A DNA stretch of 64,000 bases from assembly GCA_017445115.1 (NCBI GenBank), contig JAFSUU010000019.1, positions 62,001 to 126,000 of the forward strand, read 5' to 3'. The stretch is from Clostridia bacterium. GTDB lineage: Bacteria; Bacillota_A; Clostridia; Oscillospirales; CAG-272. The notes below the pieces were generated by a model that made no database searches, was not told the DNA's origin, and was given only the letters and a program-made list of their open reading frames with translations. A program made the translations under genes and the position numbers. Every line of letters starts with the position of its first letter. The stretch's first letter is position 1. This document shows positions 33,222 to 42,395 of the stretch, piece by piece.

Positions 33222-33575
33222 ATGGCAAGAGTAAAAGGCGCGATGATGACTCGCAAGAGAAGAAATAAAGTTCTGAAGGCTGCGAAGGGCTATTACGGCT
33301 CCAAGAGCAAGCATTTCAAGATGGCAAAACAGGCCGTTATGAAGAGCGGAAATTACGCTTATATCGGCCGCAAACAGAAGAAGAGAGATTTCCGTTCCCT
33401 CTGGATCACGAGAATCTCCGCAGGCTGCAAGGCAAACGACATCAACTATTCGAAGTTTATGTACGGTCTTAAAAAAGCTGGAGTTGACCTCAACAGAAAG
33501 ATGCTCTCCGAGATCGCTATATACGACAAAGAAGGCTTTGCCGCTCTCGTTGAGAAGGCAAAAGCAGCCCTTTAA
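33222..33575 (+). CDS. rplT: 50S ribosomal protein bL20
   Basis: 117 residues. [20 protein letters not shown] and [19 protein letters not shown] are the L20 signature. It binds 23S rRNA early in assembly and is the probable feedback repressor of the operon through the infC leader. AGAAAGGAC precedes its ATG. It ends the operon. Confidence 0.97.
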   Translation: MARVKGAMMTRKRRNKVLKAAKGYYGSKSKHFKMAKQAVMKSGNYAYIGRKQKKRDFRSLWITRISAGCKANDINYSKFMYGLKKAGVDLNRKMLSEIAIYDKEGFAALVEKAKAAL

Positions 33576-33587
33576 TTATCAGAGCTT

Positions 33588-33614
33588 GAAAACCCGGTTT
33601 TTACCGGGTTTTTG
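33588..33614 (+). terminator. Terminator of infC-rpmI-rplT
   Basis: 9-bp stem AAACCCGGT/ACCGGGTTT with a T4 loop, running into TTTTT. Confidence 0.88.
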
Positions 33615-33626
33615 TGATAGATAAAT

Positions 33627-34442
33627 ATGAATGATTTTGAGTATATAACTTCAAGACAGAACGAAAAGATCAAATCGTTCTCAAAACTGAAAGACAAAAA
33701 ATTCAGAGACGCCTCGCGCGAGTTCCTTTGCGAAGGAGTAAAGCTCTCGCTCGAAGCCGTCATGACCGGAAATGCAAAATGCATTCTCATAAGAGAAGAT
33801 CTCGCGGATTCCGAAGACGTTAAAAATATCATTGACAAATGCAGCGGGGATGTTATAAAATATATACTCGCGGGCACGGTCTTTGAGAAGATCACGACCG
33901 AGAACTCTCCGCAGGGCGTTATCACGGTCGCAAAATATCCGGATAACGTCGTGTCCTCTTCGGACGTCGCTGAATCGTTTCTGAACGGGAAAAGAGCTGT
34001 CGCTCTCGACGGGATCAGAGACCCGGGCAATCTCGGCACGATAATAAGAAGCGCCGTCGCTTTCGGATTTGATGCGGTGATACTCGGTGACTCTGCTGAC
34101 GTTTTATCGCCGAAGACCGCAAGAGCTTCAATGGGCGCTGTATTCAATACGGATATAATCGTGACCGACGACCTCGCATCTTTTCTTTCGGAAATGCGAA
34201 GATCCGGCAGAAACGTTATCGGGGCATGCCTTGCAGATTCGTCGGAGGATTTTCTTTCGATGAAAAAAGCTTTCTCGGACGTTGTCGTTATCGGGAACGA
34301 AGGACACGGTATCTCCGACTCCGTGCTCGGCGTATGCTCGTCGTACACTAAGATCCCGATCTCGGACAGGGCTGAATCTCTCAACGCCGGAGTTGCCGCC
34401 GCCATCATTCTTTGGGAATATTCAAAAATTCAAAGAGCATAA
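33627..34442 (+). CDS. TrmH-family (SpoU) rRNA/tRNA 2'-O-methyltransferase
   Basis: 271 residues. A small N-terminal substrate-binding domain is followed by a SPOUT knot with the three motifs LDGIRDPGNLGTIIRS, VVIGNEGHGIS and ISDRAESLNAGVAAAI. It uses S-adenosylmethionine to methylate ribose 2'-OH in rRNA or tRNA; the target is unknown, although RlmB/TsnR-like enzymes modify 23S rRNA. It has only a weak Shine-Dalgarno (GTGATAG) and sits directly after the rplT terminator, followed 3 nt later by dprA. Confidence 0.88.
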   Translation: MNDFEYITSRQNEKIKSFSKLKDKKFRDASREFLCEGVKLSLEAVMTGNAKCILIREDLADSEDVKNIIDKCSGDVIKYILAGTVFEKITTENSPQGVITVAKYPDNVVSSSDVAESFLNGKRAVALDGIRDPGNLGTIIRSAVAFGFDAVILGDSADVLSPKTARASMGAVFNTDIIVTDDLASFLSEMRRSGRNVIGACLADSSEDFLSMKKAFSDVVVIGNEGHGISDSVLGVCSSYTKIPISDRAESLNAGVAAAIILWEYSKIQRA

Positions 34443-34445
34443 AAT

Positions 34446-35873
34446 ATGAAAAACAAAAACAAGATCTACTGGGTATGGCTTTCTCTTGTCTGCAGACCTG
34501 CAAGCAGGACTGCGGTCAAACTCTTGCATGCGTTCGGAGACGCCGAGTCCGTTTACGAAGCGGACACCGTAAAGCTGCTCGGATCCGGTATCGTAAAAGA
34601 AAAAGACCGCGTGTTTTCCGAGCTTCTTCGTCACGATCTCAAAGAAGCAAAAGAGATCGTTGAATGGTGCAATAAGAACGACGTCTCGATCCTTACGCCG
34701 GATGACGACGGATATCCCGCATATTTATCGAATCTCAACGATTCGCCCGTAGCGCTTTACGTCGCCGGAACGCTTCCCGATTTCGAAAAATATTGCTCGA
34801 TCGCCGTTGTAGGTTCGAGAGATATGTCCGATTACGGAAAGATCAATTCATTCAAATTCGGCTTCGGTCTTGCAAAAGGCGGAGCCGTAGTCGTCAGCGG
34901 GTTGGCGCTCGGAGTTGACGGTATGGCTATGGCGTCGGCCATTGCGGGCGGCGGCGTCACTGTCGGCGTGCTCGGAAGCGGAATAGACGCAGTATATCCG
35001 AAAGAGCATCTGAGCCTTTACAACAGCGTGATAAAGAACGGTGCTATTGTGACCGAATATCCGCCCGGGACCCGTCCGCAGGGAAGCAACTTCCCTCAGA
35101 GAAACAGACTTATCAGCGGACTTTCGGTCGGCACTCTCGTTATCGAAGCGACCGCTGACAGCGGTTCGCTTATCACCGCGCGCCACGCTTTATACCAGAG
35201 CAAAGACACGTTTGCGCTTCCCGGCGCTGTCGGAAACAAAATGTCCGAGGGCACGAACGAACTTCTTAAGTTTGACGCTTTTGCGGTCACCGATCCCGTG
35301 GACATACTTAAGCGCTATGAATATGTATTTCCGCACACCGTAAACCCGTCGTCTGCCGATATTGCGCTGCGCGACGTCGACCTCGCCGCGTCGTCGGTAA
35401 GGGTTGAAATGAAATACGGCGTTGCTACAGCGGAAGACAGAAAGAGAGTTTACTCCCGCCGCAAGAACAAGTATTACTTTGACGGCAATCCGATCGTTAA
35501 GACCGGCGAAGTAACGGACGACTTTGAATGGGACGTTCCGTTCATAGAGGAAGCACCGGATGAATCCGTCCAAAAGCCGCCGGTACTGTCTGCGGAAGAC
35601 ATTAAAACGTTAGATGAACGTAAAAAGAGCCGCAGCTGCGAACCTAAAAGAGTTGATTTTGAACTTCTCAGCGAGACGGATATCCGCGTTTATAAATCGA
35701 TGCTTCCGGACACTCCGATGCTGCCGGAGGAATTGATCTCCGACGACTTAAGTATCTCCCAGATTATGGCATCGCTGACGATGCTCGAAATATCGGGTGC
35801 GGTAGAAGCTGGCGCCGGAGGATATTTTATGAGAAATTCCGCCGACGTCGACTTTGAAGACTCTGACTCTTGA
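34446..35873 (+). CDS. dprA: DNA processing protein DprA
   Basis: 475 residues. An N-terminal SAM-like region is followed by the Rossmann-like DprA domain (VVGSRDMSDYG, VVSGLALGVDGMAM, VLGSGIDAVYPKEH, RNRLISGLSVGTLVIEA, SGSLITARHAL). A long linker (about 295-410) leads to a C-terminal winged-helix-like domain (LPEELISDDLSISQIMASLT). DprA loads RecA on incoming single-stranded DNA in transformation; many non-competent bacteria also keep it. It precedes topA, as in many Firmicutes. A 15-bp palindrome spans its stop codon (35869-35883). Confidence 0.92.
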   Translation: MKNKNKIYWVWLSLVCRPASRTAVKLLHAFGDAESVYEADTVKLLGSGIVKEKDRVFSELLRHDLKEAKEIVEWCNKNDVSILTPDDDGYPAYLSNLNDSPVALYVAGTLPDFEKYCSIAVVGSRDMSDYGKINSFKFGFGLAKGGAVVVSGLALGVDGMAMASAIAGGGVTVGVLGSGIDAVYPKEHLSLYNSVIKNGAIVTEYPPGTRPQGSNFPQRNRLISGLSVGTLVIEATADSGSLITARHALYQSKDTFALPGAVGNKMSEGTNELLKFDAFAVTDPVDILKRYEYVFPHTVNPSSADIALRDVDLAASSVRVEMKYGVATAEDRKRVYSRRKNKYYFDGNPIVKTGEVTDDFEWDVPFIEEAPDESVQKPPVLSAEDIKTLDERKKSRSCEPKRVDFELLSETDIRVYKSMLPDTPMLPEELISDDLSISQIMASLTMLEISGAVEAGAGGYFMRNSADVDFEDSDS

Positions 35874-35906
35874 ATCATTCAAGCAAATGAAAGGACCGGA
35901 CACTAA

Positions 35907-38174
35907 ATGAATCTCGTAATAGTTGAATCACCACATAAATCAAATACAATCAAAAGTTTTCTCGGCTCGAATTATAAAGTCGTAGCTTCCAAAGGGCATA
36001 TCAGAGACCTTCCCAAATCTACTCTCGGTATCGATATCGACGACAATTTTTCGGCTCATTATATAAACATCAGAGGTAAAGGCGACCTTATCAGAGACCT
36101 TAAAAAGGAAGCCAAAAAAGCGACAAAAGTATATCTTGCGCCGGACCCTGACCGCGAAGGAGAAGCAATTTCCTGGCATCTCGTCACGGCGCTTGAGATC
36201 CCCAAGGAAAAAGTTAAGCGTATCACTTTCAATGAAGTCACGAAAAATGCGGTCAAGGAAGCGATAAAGCATCCCCGCGACGTTGATATGGATCTTGTCA
36301 ACGCTCAGCAGACAAGAAGGATCCTCGACCGTATCGTAGGATATAAGCTCAGCCCGTTCCTCTGGAAAAACGTTAAAAGCGGTCTTTCCGCGGGCAGGGT
36401 ACAGTCTGTCGTAACGAGAATAATCGTCGAACGCGAGGAAGAGATCCGCGCGTTTGTCCCAGTTGAATTCTGGACAGTCGATGCGAACGTTAAGAATCCT
36501 TCCGGAGCAGAGTTCACTCTTCATTATTTCGGTAAAGCGTCCGGTAATAAGAAGAATACCGTAGGGAACGGAAAAGAAGCGGAAAAGATCGCTTCCGACG
36601 TCAAATGCGGAGAGTTTACCGTAACGGAAGTAAAGAGCGGTACAAAAGTCAGGGTTCCGGCTCCGCCTTTTACTACTTCGACACTTCAGCAGGAAGCGTC
36701 AAGAAAGCTCAACTATCAGACTTCAAAAACCATGAAAGTCGCGCAAGAACTCTATGAAGGCGTCAACGTCGGAGCTGCCGACGGAGGTATGCAGGGTCTT
36801 ATCACGTATATGAGAACGGACTCTCTCAGAATATCCGATGAAGCAAAGACCGCCGCAAAGCAATATATAATTGACAAATACGGTAAAGAGTATTATCCGA
36901 AGAATCCTCGCGATTATAAGGCTAAAGCCGGAGCGCAGGATGCGCACGAAGCAATAAGACCGTCTAATCTGAATCTCGATCCCGCAAAGATCAAAAAGAG
37001 CCTTTCTCCGGATCAGTATAAGCTTTATAAGCTGATCTGGGACAGATTCTTTGCGAGCCAGATGCAGTCTGCCGAGATCAGCACGGTCAACTGCGTTGCC
37101 GTTTCCGGTTCTCACGCATTTCACGCGTCGGGAAGTACCGTTAAATTCCCCGGATTCCTCGCTCTTTATGAGGAGTCGACAGACGATCTCGAAAAGGCCG
37201 ACTATAACAACGGCAAGCTTCCCGCGATCGCTGAAGGCGACAAGCTTGAGCTCGTGTCCGTCGATCCCGAAAAACATTTTACCGAGCCCCCCGCGCGCTA
37301 TACCGAGGGATCTCTCGTAAAATTTCTTGAAGAAAAAGGTATCGGACGTCCGAGTACATATAACACCATCATCTCCATCGTGTTCACTCGCGGTTACGTA
37401 AAACGTGACGGAAAGAGCCTTGTCCCGACGCCTCTCGGTGAGATCACGACAAAGCTTATGAAAGACTGTTTCCCCGATATCGTTGACTATGAGTACACCG
37501 CTCAGATGGAAGAAAAGCTTGACGATATCGAACGCGGAAAAGCAAGCCTTGAATCAACTCTTTCGGAGTTCTATTCCGATTTCAGCGGTGAGCTTGAATC
37601 CGCTGAAAGCAAGGCCGTTCCCGGCAAGTATGAACTTCCGGTCGAAGAGACCGATCTTATATGCGAAAACTGCGGCGTTAAGATGATCGTAAAATCAGGC
37701 AGATTCGGTAAATTTGCCGCATGTCCGAACTATCCGCGCTGCCGAAATACAAAACAGATCGGAGCTGACAACGCAAACAGCGCTTCCGTTGCTGATAAAA
37801 CAGCTGACGTCAGCGTAAAACAAGAGCTCGAAACAGCTCCGTTCAAATGTGAGCTGTGCGGCTCGGATATGGTGCTCCGTAACGGACGTTTCGGGGAATT
37901 CTACGCGTGCGTCAGATATCCCAAATGCAAATTTACAAAGCAGAAGAGCAACAAGATCGAGGCGGCTTGCCCGAAATGCGGCGGCGAACTCGTTTCAAAA
38001 CGCGGCAAAAACCGCACTGTGTTTTTCAGCTGTTCAAATTACCCGGAATGTGATTTTTCCTCGTGGGATATGCCTCTTCCCGAAAAATGTCCCGAATGCG
38101 GCATGATGCTGTTCAAGAAAAAAGGAAAAGGAACAGTTTATTGCAAGAATTGCGATTATCAAAAGGAATCGTAA
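35907..38174 (+). CDS. topA: DNA topoisomerase I
   Basis: 755 residues, type IA. The Toprim domain has VIVESPHK (Glu7) and the acidic triad DPDREGE (80-85). The catalytic Tyr301 lies in YMRTDS. Four C-terminal zinc-ribbon units follow: CENCG...CPNYPRC, CELCG...CVRYPKC, CPKCGG...CSNYPEC and CPECG...CKNC, the last one compact. It relaxes negative supercoils. It lies 33 nt after dprA, with GAAAGGA upstream, and 1 nt before trmFO. Topo I with several zinc ribbons is usual in Firmicutes. Confidence 0.97.
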   Translation: MNLVIVESPHKSNTIKSFLGSNYKVVASKGHIRDLPKSTLGIDIDDNFSAHYINIRGKGDLIRDLKKEAKKATKVYLAPDPDREGEAISWHLVTALEIPKEKVKRITFNEVTKNAVKEAIKHPRDVDMDLVNAQQTRRILDRIVGYKLSPFLWKNVKSGLSAGRVQSVVTRIIVEREEEIRAFVPVEFWTVDANVKNPSGAEFTLHYFGKASGNKKNTVGNGKEAEKIASDVKCGEFTVTEVKSGTKVRVPAPPFTTSTLQQEASRKLNYQTSKTMKVAQELYEGVNVGAADGGMQGLITYMRTDSLRISDEAKTAAKQYIIDKYGKEYYPKNPRDYKAKAGAQDAHEAIRPSNLNLDPAKIKKSLSPDQYKLYKLIWDRFFASQMQSAEISTVNCVAVSGSHAFHASGSTVKFPGFLALYEESTDDLEKADYNNGKLPAIAEGDKLELVSVDPEKHFTEPPARYTEGSLVKFLEEKGIGRPSTYNTIISIVFTRGYVKRDGKSLVPTPLGEITTKLMKDCFPDIVDYEYTAQMEEKLDDIERGKASLESTLSEFYSDFSGELESAESKAVPGKYELPVEETDLICENCGVKMIVKSGRFGKFAACPNYPRCRNTKQIGADNANSASVADKTADVSVKQELETAPFKCELCGSDMVLRNGRFGEFYACVRYPKCKFTKQKSNKIEAACPKCGGELVSKRGKNRTVFFSCSNYPECDFSSWDMPLPEKCPECGMMLFKKKGKGTVYCKNCDYQKES

Positions 38175-38175
38175 T

Positions 38176-39534
38176 ATGGATGCTCACATAAACGTATACG
38201 GAGCGGGGCTTGCGGGCTGTGAAGCGGCATGGCAGGCGTCGCGCCGCGGAGTCAAGGTCACTCTGTATGAGATGAAACCCTCGAAAATGACCCCGGCCCA
38301 TTCGTATAAGAGCGGGTTTGCCGAACTCGTCTGCTCAAACTCTTTGCGGAATAACGCAGTCGATTCGGCGATAGGTCTTCTGAAAGAAGAGATGAGACGT
38401 CTCGGCTCGTTGATCATGGAATCCGCCGAGCTCTCAAAGGTTTCCGCGGGCGGCGCACTCGCCGTCGACAGAGTAAAATTTTCCGACTATATAACCGAAA
38501 AAATCAAAAAAGATCCGAATATTGAGATCGTTGAGTGCGAGTGTGACAGCGTTCCGGACGGCGAGATAACCGTAATTGCGACTGGCCCTCTCACCTCTGA
38601 AAAAATGTTCCGCTGTATTTCGGCAATGACCGGAGAGGATAATCTTTCTTTCTTCGATGCGGCAGCGCCTATCGTAAGTTTTGACAGTATTGATATGTCA
38701 AAAGCGTTTTTCGCTTCAAGATACGGAAAAGGCGACGCCGATTACATCAACTGCCCAATGAATAAAGAAGAATACGCCGCGTTTTACTCGGCGCTTGTCA
38801 GCGCGGAATGTGCTGAACTTCACGGGTTTGAAAAGAGCGAAGATCTTAAAGTATTCGAAGGCTGTATGCCTGTGGAAGTGATGGCGAAACGAGGAGAGGA
38901 TACACTCAGATTCGGCCCGATGAAACCCGTCGGTATCGCAAATCCCGACACGGGTGAAACATATTACGCTGTCGTTCAGCTTCGCCGCGAGAATGAAGAG
39001 GGAACGATGTTTAATATTGTCGGATTTCAGACTCATCTTAAATTTCCCGAACAGAGAAGAGTGTTCAGTATGATACCGGGGCTTGAAAACGCCGAGTTTT
39101 TGAGATACGGTGTGATGCACAGAAATACTTTTCTCAATTCTCCAAAACTACTGAACTGCGATTACAGTCTCCGGAGCGATCGCAACGTATTCTTTGCGGG
39201 ACAGATGACGGGAGTCGAGGGATATATCGAATCCGCCGCATCCGGCTTTGTCGCGGGAACATTTGCCGCGAAAAGAGCGCTCGGAGAAGAGGCTGAACCG
39301 TTCCCGGCTGAAACTATGATGGGGGCGATGGCTAAATACGTCGAACGGGGCGGAGCTTCGGAATTTCAGCCTATGAACGCCAACTTCGGTATTCTTCCTG
39401 CCGCAGAGATCAAGATAAAAGGCGGCAAACGCGCAAGGTACGCATATTATGCCGAGCGTTCGCTTAAAACTATCGACAGAATGGCGGATCTGTTCGCATT
39501 TTCAAAGGATCGGTATCATGAGGATCATAATTGA
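38176..39534 (+). CDS. trmFO: tRNA (uracil-54-C5)-methyltransferase, folate/FAD dependent
   Basis: 452 residues. The FAD-binding site is NVYGAGLAGCEAA; EMKPSKMTPAH and ELVCSNSLRN with Cys in the latter are TrmFO hallmarks. AGQMTGVEGYIESAASG is near the C-terminus. The enzyme makes m5U54 in tRNA using methylenetetrahydrofolate and FADH2, and fits with the folate enzyme FolD encoded at 59473. The usual gidA paralogy is excluded by the shorter length. It overlaps plsX by 17 nt. Confidence 0.95.
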   Translation: MDAHINVYGAGLAGCEAAWQASRRGVKVTLYEMKPSKMTPAHSYKSGFAELVCSNSLRNNAVDSAIGLLKEEMRRLGSLIMESAELSKVSAGGALAVDRVKFSDYITEKIKKDPNIEIVECECDSVPDGEITVIATGPLTSEKMFRCISAMTGEDNLSFFDAAAPIVSFDSIDMSKAFFASRYGKGDADYINCPMNKEEYAAFYSALVSAECAELHGFEKSEDLKVFEGCMPVEVMAKRGEDTLRFGPMKPVGIANPDTGETYYAVVQLRRENEEGTMFNIVGFQTHLKFPEQRRVFSMIPGLENAEFLRYGVMHRNTFLNSPKLLNCDYSLRSDRNVFFAGQMTGVEGYIESAASGFVAGTFAAKRALGEEAEPFPAETMMGAMAKYVERGGASEFQPMNANFGILPAAEIKIKGGKRARYAYYAERSLKTIDRMADLFAFSKDRYHEDHN

Positions 39535-40528
39535 CGCAATGAGCGGCGATAACGCGCCGGATGAAATAATAAAAGGAGCTGTTGAAGCCGCATCGGCGTT
39601 TGACGGCTCGCAAATAATACTTACCGGTGACAGAAAAACGATCGAACGCTCTGTTGCTGAACAAAAGCTGTCACTTTCAAAGATCGAGATCATCGAAGCT
39701 TCCGGAGTCATCACAATGGAAGACGACCCGAACTCTGTCGTCAGAGAGAACAAAGAGTCTTCGATGACCAAAGGTCTGCTCGCTTTAAGGGACAACGGAG
39801 ACGCTTTTGTTTCAGCCGGAAACACCGGTGCTTTGCAGGTCGGCTCGTCGCTGCTGATACGCTCGATAAAAGGGATCAGAAGACCTTGCCTCGCCGCTAT
39901 ACTCCCGTTTTCTTCACCTGTTATGCTCGTTGACTGCGGCGCCAATATAAACGTAATACCCGAATATCTTGTCTCCTGGGCGGAAATGTCTACCGTTTAT
40001 ATGAGAAATCTTTTCGGCATTTCATCGCCCCGCGTCGGTCTTTTGAACGTCGGGACGGAAGAGCAGAAAGGCACGCGCATTGAAGTTGAAACGTACCGTC
40101 TTCTCAAAGATTCAAAAGTCGTTAATTTCATAGGAAATATCGAAGGACGCGACATACCCTTCGCTCCTTGCGACATAATAGTAACGGACGGATTCAACGG
40201 CAACGTCGTTTTGAAATATACCGAGGGATTCGGAAAGTTCTTTATGAGGACTCTTAAAGATCTGTATTCCAAGAACAGTCGTTCGAAGCTCAGTTTTCTC
40301 GCTATGAAGAATCAGATAATGGACGTCAAGCGTCAGTTCGACGCCTCCGAGTACGGCGGTGCGCCTTTGCTCGGACTTTCAAAGCCCGTTATCAAAGCGC
40401 ACGGCAGTTCCGACGCCAAAGCGGTCAAAAATGCAGTGCGCCAGGCGATAACGTTTTCTAAGACGGGCGTTATTGACGAGATCTCTGCGATGTGTGCCGA
40501 TAAACTTGCGGCAAGAGAGAACAAATAA
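39518..40528 (+). CDS. plsX: Phosphate acyltransferase PlsX
   Basis: 336 residues. RIIIDAMSGDNAPDEIIKGA, GNTGALQVGS, LVDCGANI and VTDGFNGNVVLKYTEG are diagnostic. PlsX makes acyl-phosphate from acyl-ACP for phospholipid synthesis. ATG 39518 follows AAGGA at 8 nt; the frame opens earlier inside trmFO but without family similarity. Many genomes have plsX-fabD/acpP-rnc; here rnc follows directly with no acpP. Confidence 0.95.
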   Translation: MRIIIDAMSGDNAPDEIIKGAVEAASAFDGSQIILTGDRKTIERSVAEQKLSLSKIEIIEASGVITMEDDPNSVVRENKESSMTKGLLALRDNGDAFVSAGNTGALQVGSSLLIRSIKGIRRPCLAAILPFSSPVMLVDCGANINVIPEYLVSWAEMSTVYMRNLFGISSPRVGLLNVGTEEQKGTRIEVETYRLLKDSKVVNFIGNIEGRDIPFAPCDIIVTDGFNGNVVLKYTEGFGKFFMRTLKDLYSKNSRSKLSFLAMKNQIMDVKRQFDASEYGGAPLLGLSKPVIKAHGSSDAKAVKNAVRQAITFSKTGVIDEISAMCADKLAARENK

Positions 40529-40567
40529 GCGTATTGACAGATATTGTTTTTATGAAAGAGGTTAAAC

Positions 40568-41296
40568 ATGAACGGTGTAAACGGTTATCCTTTGCCGACA
40601 GAAGAACTCGAAAAGAAGATCGGGTACGTGTATAACGATAAAGAGCTGCTTATGACCGCTCTTACTCATTCCTCATATTCAAATGAGCTTCGCGCCAAGG
40701 GCAAAAAAGTCGAATGTAACGAAAGACTTGAGTTCCTCGGCGATTCTGTTCTGTCTACCGCTGTCAGCGAGTATCTCTATTCGGAGTTCTCCGATAATCA
40801 GGAGGGAGATCTTACAAAGATCCGCGCGGCTGTCGTTTGCGAGAGGGCGCTTGCAAAATATTCCGCCGAGATCTCGCTCGGCGATTATATGCTTCTCGGC
40901 CACGGCGAATCAATGAATAACGGCCGCCACCGCCCGTCTGTTACAGCCGATGCGTTTGAGGCGCTTCTTGCCTCGATGTATCTCGATTCAAATTATGACA
41001 TGAACGTGATCCGCCCCTTCGTACTTCCTTTTGTTAAGTCGGAAATAGAATTTATAAGCAAGAACTCTACTTTCATCGACTATAAAACGATGCTTCAGCA
41101 GATAATCCAGCAGTCCGAAGGCGAACGACTCGAATACGTTCTCGTAGGTGAATCGGGACCCGATCACAGCAAGACTTTCAATATCGAAGCGCGGCTCAAC
41201 GGCGACGTTATAGGGCGCGGAGAGGCACATTCAAAACGCGAAGCGGAACAGGCCGCGGCAAAAGAGGCACTTGTTCTTTTCGGCGAAAAATTCTGA
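40568..41296 (+). CDS. rnc: Ribonuclease III
   Basis: 242 residues. The RNase III signature NERLEFLGDSVLS (about 51-63) and a second metal-site region TADAFEALLASMYLD form the endonuclease domain. The dsRNA-binding domain starts about 165 (DYKTMLQQIIQQ) and ends in REAEQAAAKEAL. It processes rRNA precursors and double-stranded RNA. GAAAGAGG precedes the start. It is followed 46 nt later by a radical SAM gene and then smc, a conserved clostridial order. Confidence 0.97.
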   Translation: MNGVNGYPLPTEELEKKIGYVYNDKELLMTALTHSSYSNELRAKGKKVECNERLEFLGDSVLSTAVSEYLYSEFSDNQEGDLTKIRAAVVCERALAKYSAEISLGDYMLLGHGESMNNGRHRPSVTADAFEALLASMYLDSNYDMNVIRPFVLPFVKSEIEFISKNSTFIDYKTMLQQIIQQSEGERLEYVLVGESGPDHSKTFNIEARLNGDVIGRGEAHSKREAEQAAAKEALVLFGEKF

Positions 41297-41342
41297 AATA
41301 CAGAGCCGGTTGATATCGGCTCTTTCTTTAAGGTGTTGCAAA

Positions 41343-42365
41343 ATGAAACACATAAACATTCCGGTTTTTATACCGCACATAGGATGTCCGAACGACTGCA
41401 TCTTTTGCAATCAGAGGATAATCTCCGGAACCTTAAAATTTGCCGAAGAAGACGTTATACACATAATCGATAATGCAATAGCAACGTCCGAAGGCGCCGA
41501 GCGCGAGATCGCGTTCTTCGGCGGCTCGTTTACAGGGATCGACAGAGATCTTATGATCCGTCTTCTCGATATTGCGGAAAATTACGTTAAACGCGGCGAT
41601 GCCGTCGGCATCCGAATGTCGACAAGACCGGACTATATAGATCCGGAAATCGTCGGTATTTTGAAGCGATACACAGTGTCGCAAGTTGAACTCGGTATTC
41701 AAAGTGTATCCGACAGAGTTCTTTCTCTGTCGCAGAGAGGGCATACTTCCGCCGATACGTTCAATGCCGTAAAACTGCTCAAGAACAGTGGGATTTCCGT
41801 GGTCGGTCAAATGATGATAGGTCTTCCGGGCTCGTCGCCCGAAGACGAGACGGATACGGCTCGCGCTATCTGCCGATGCGGGTGTGACGGCGCGAGGATC
41901 TATCCGACTATTGTCTTCAAGGGAACAAAACTTGACGAAATGATGAAGCTTCGTGAATATGAAGCTCTTTCTCTCGACGAAGCTGTTGAGCGTTCTGCCG
42001 CCGCCCTCGATATTTTTGACAGAAACGGTGTGACGTGCCTCAGAATAGGGCTTTGTGACGGAGAAAACCTCCATTCCGACGAAACGTACGCAGCGGGTCC
42101 TAATCATCCTGCTCTCGGAGAACTTGTCAGCAATAAACTGTTCCTTTCGAAGATCGAGTGTGAAATCCAGAAGTATACAGAACTCGGCAATTCCATCGAG
42201 GGCAAGTCGGTCTCGGTATTGTGTTCTCCCGGGTCTACTTCCAAAGTCATCGGAAACAGAAAACGAAATCTCGAATTTTTAATACGCGTATATAAAATAT
42301 TTAAGTTGAAAACTATTGAAAACGAAGAATATTTAGGTTATAATATTAAAGTATTGTTTAATTGA
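41343..42365 (+). CDS. Radical SAM protein, Elp3-like, smc-linked
   Basis: 340 residues. The radical SAM cluster is Cys15, Cys19 and Cys22 in IGCPNDCIFCNQ; FFGGSFTGID and QVELGIQSVSDRVL follow, as in Elp3/HemN-like enzymes. There is no C-terminal acetyltransferase domain, so it is not full Elp3. A gene of this type commonly sits between rnc and smc in Clostridia; its substrate is unknown to me. ATG 41343 with AAGGTG upstream is preferred over an earlier in-frame ATG within rnc. Its 3' end carries a promoter that reads into smc. Confidence 0.82.
   Translation: MKHINIPVFIPHIGCPNDCIFCNQRIISGTLKFAEEDVIHIIDNAIATSEGAEREIAFFGGSFTGIDRDLMIRLLDIAENYVKRGDAVGIRMSTRPDYIDPEIVGILKRYTVSQVELGIQSVSDRVLSLSQRGHTSADTFNAVKLLKNSGISVVGQMMIGLPGSSPEDETDTARAICRCGCDGARIYPTIVFKGTKLDEMMKLREYEALSLDEAVERSAAALDIFDRNGVTCLRIGLCDGENLHSDETYAAGPNHPALGELVSNKLFLSKIECEIQKYTELGNSIEGKSVSVLCSPGSTSKVIGNRKRNLEFLIRVYKIFKLKTIENEEYLGYNIKVLFN
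42316..42344 (+). promoter_or_regulatory. Promoter for smc within the radical SAM gene
   Basis: TTGAAA at 42316-42321, 17-bp spacer, TATAAT at 42339-42344, inside the last codons of the upstream gene and about 52 nt before smc. Confidence 0.7.
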
Positions 42366-42395
42366 TATTCACCATTTGTTTTACGGAGATAAACC

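Noticed and set aside
35869..35883. 15-bp palindrome CTTGAATCATTCAAG across the dprA stop codon
   Set aside because: No T run follows, the stem is A/T-rich and topA starts only 24 nt later; it is probably chance, though it could be a weak RNA hairpin.
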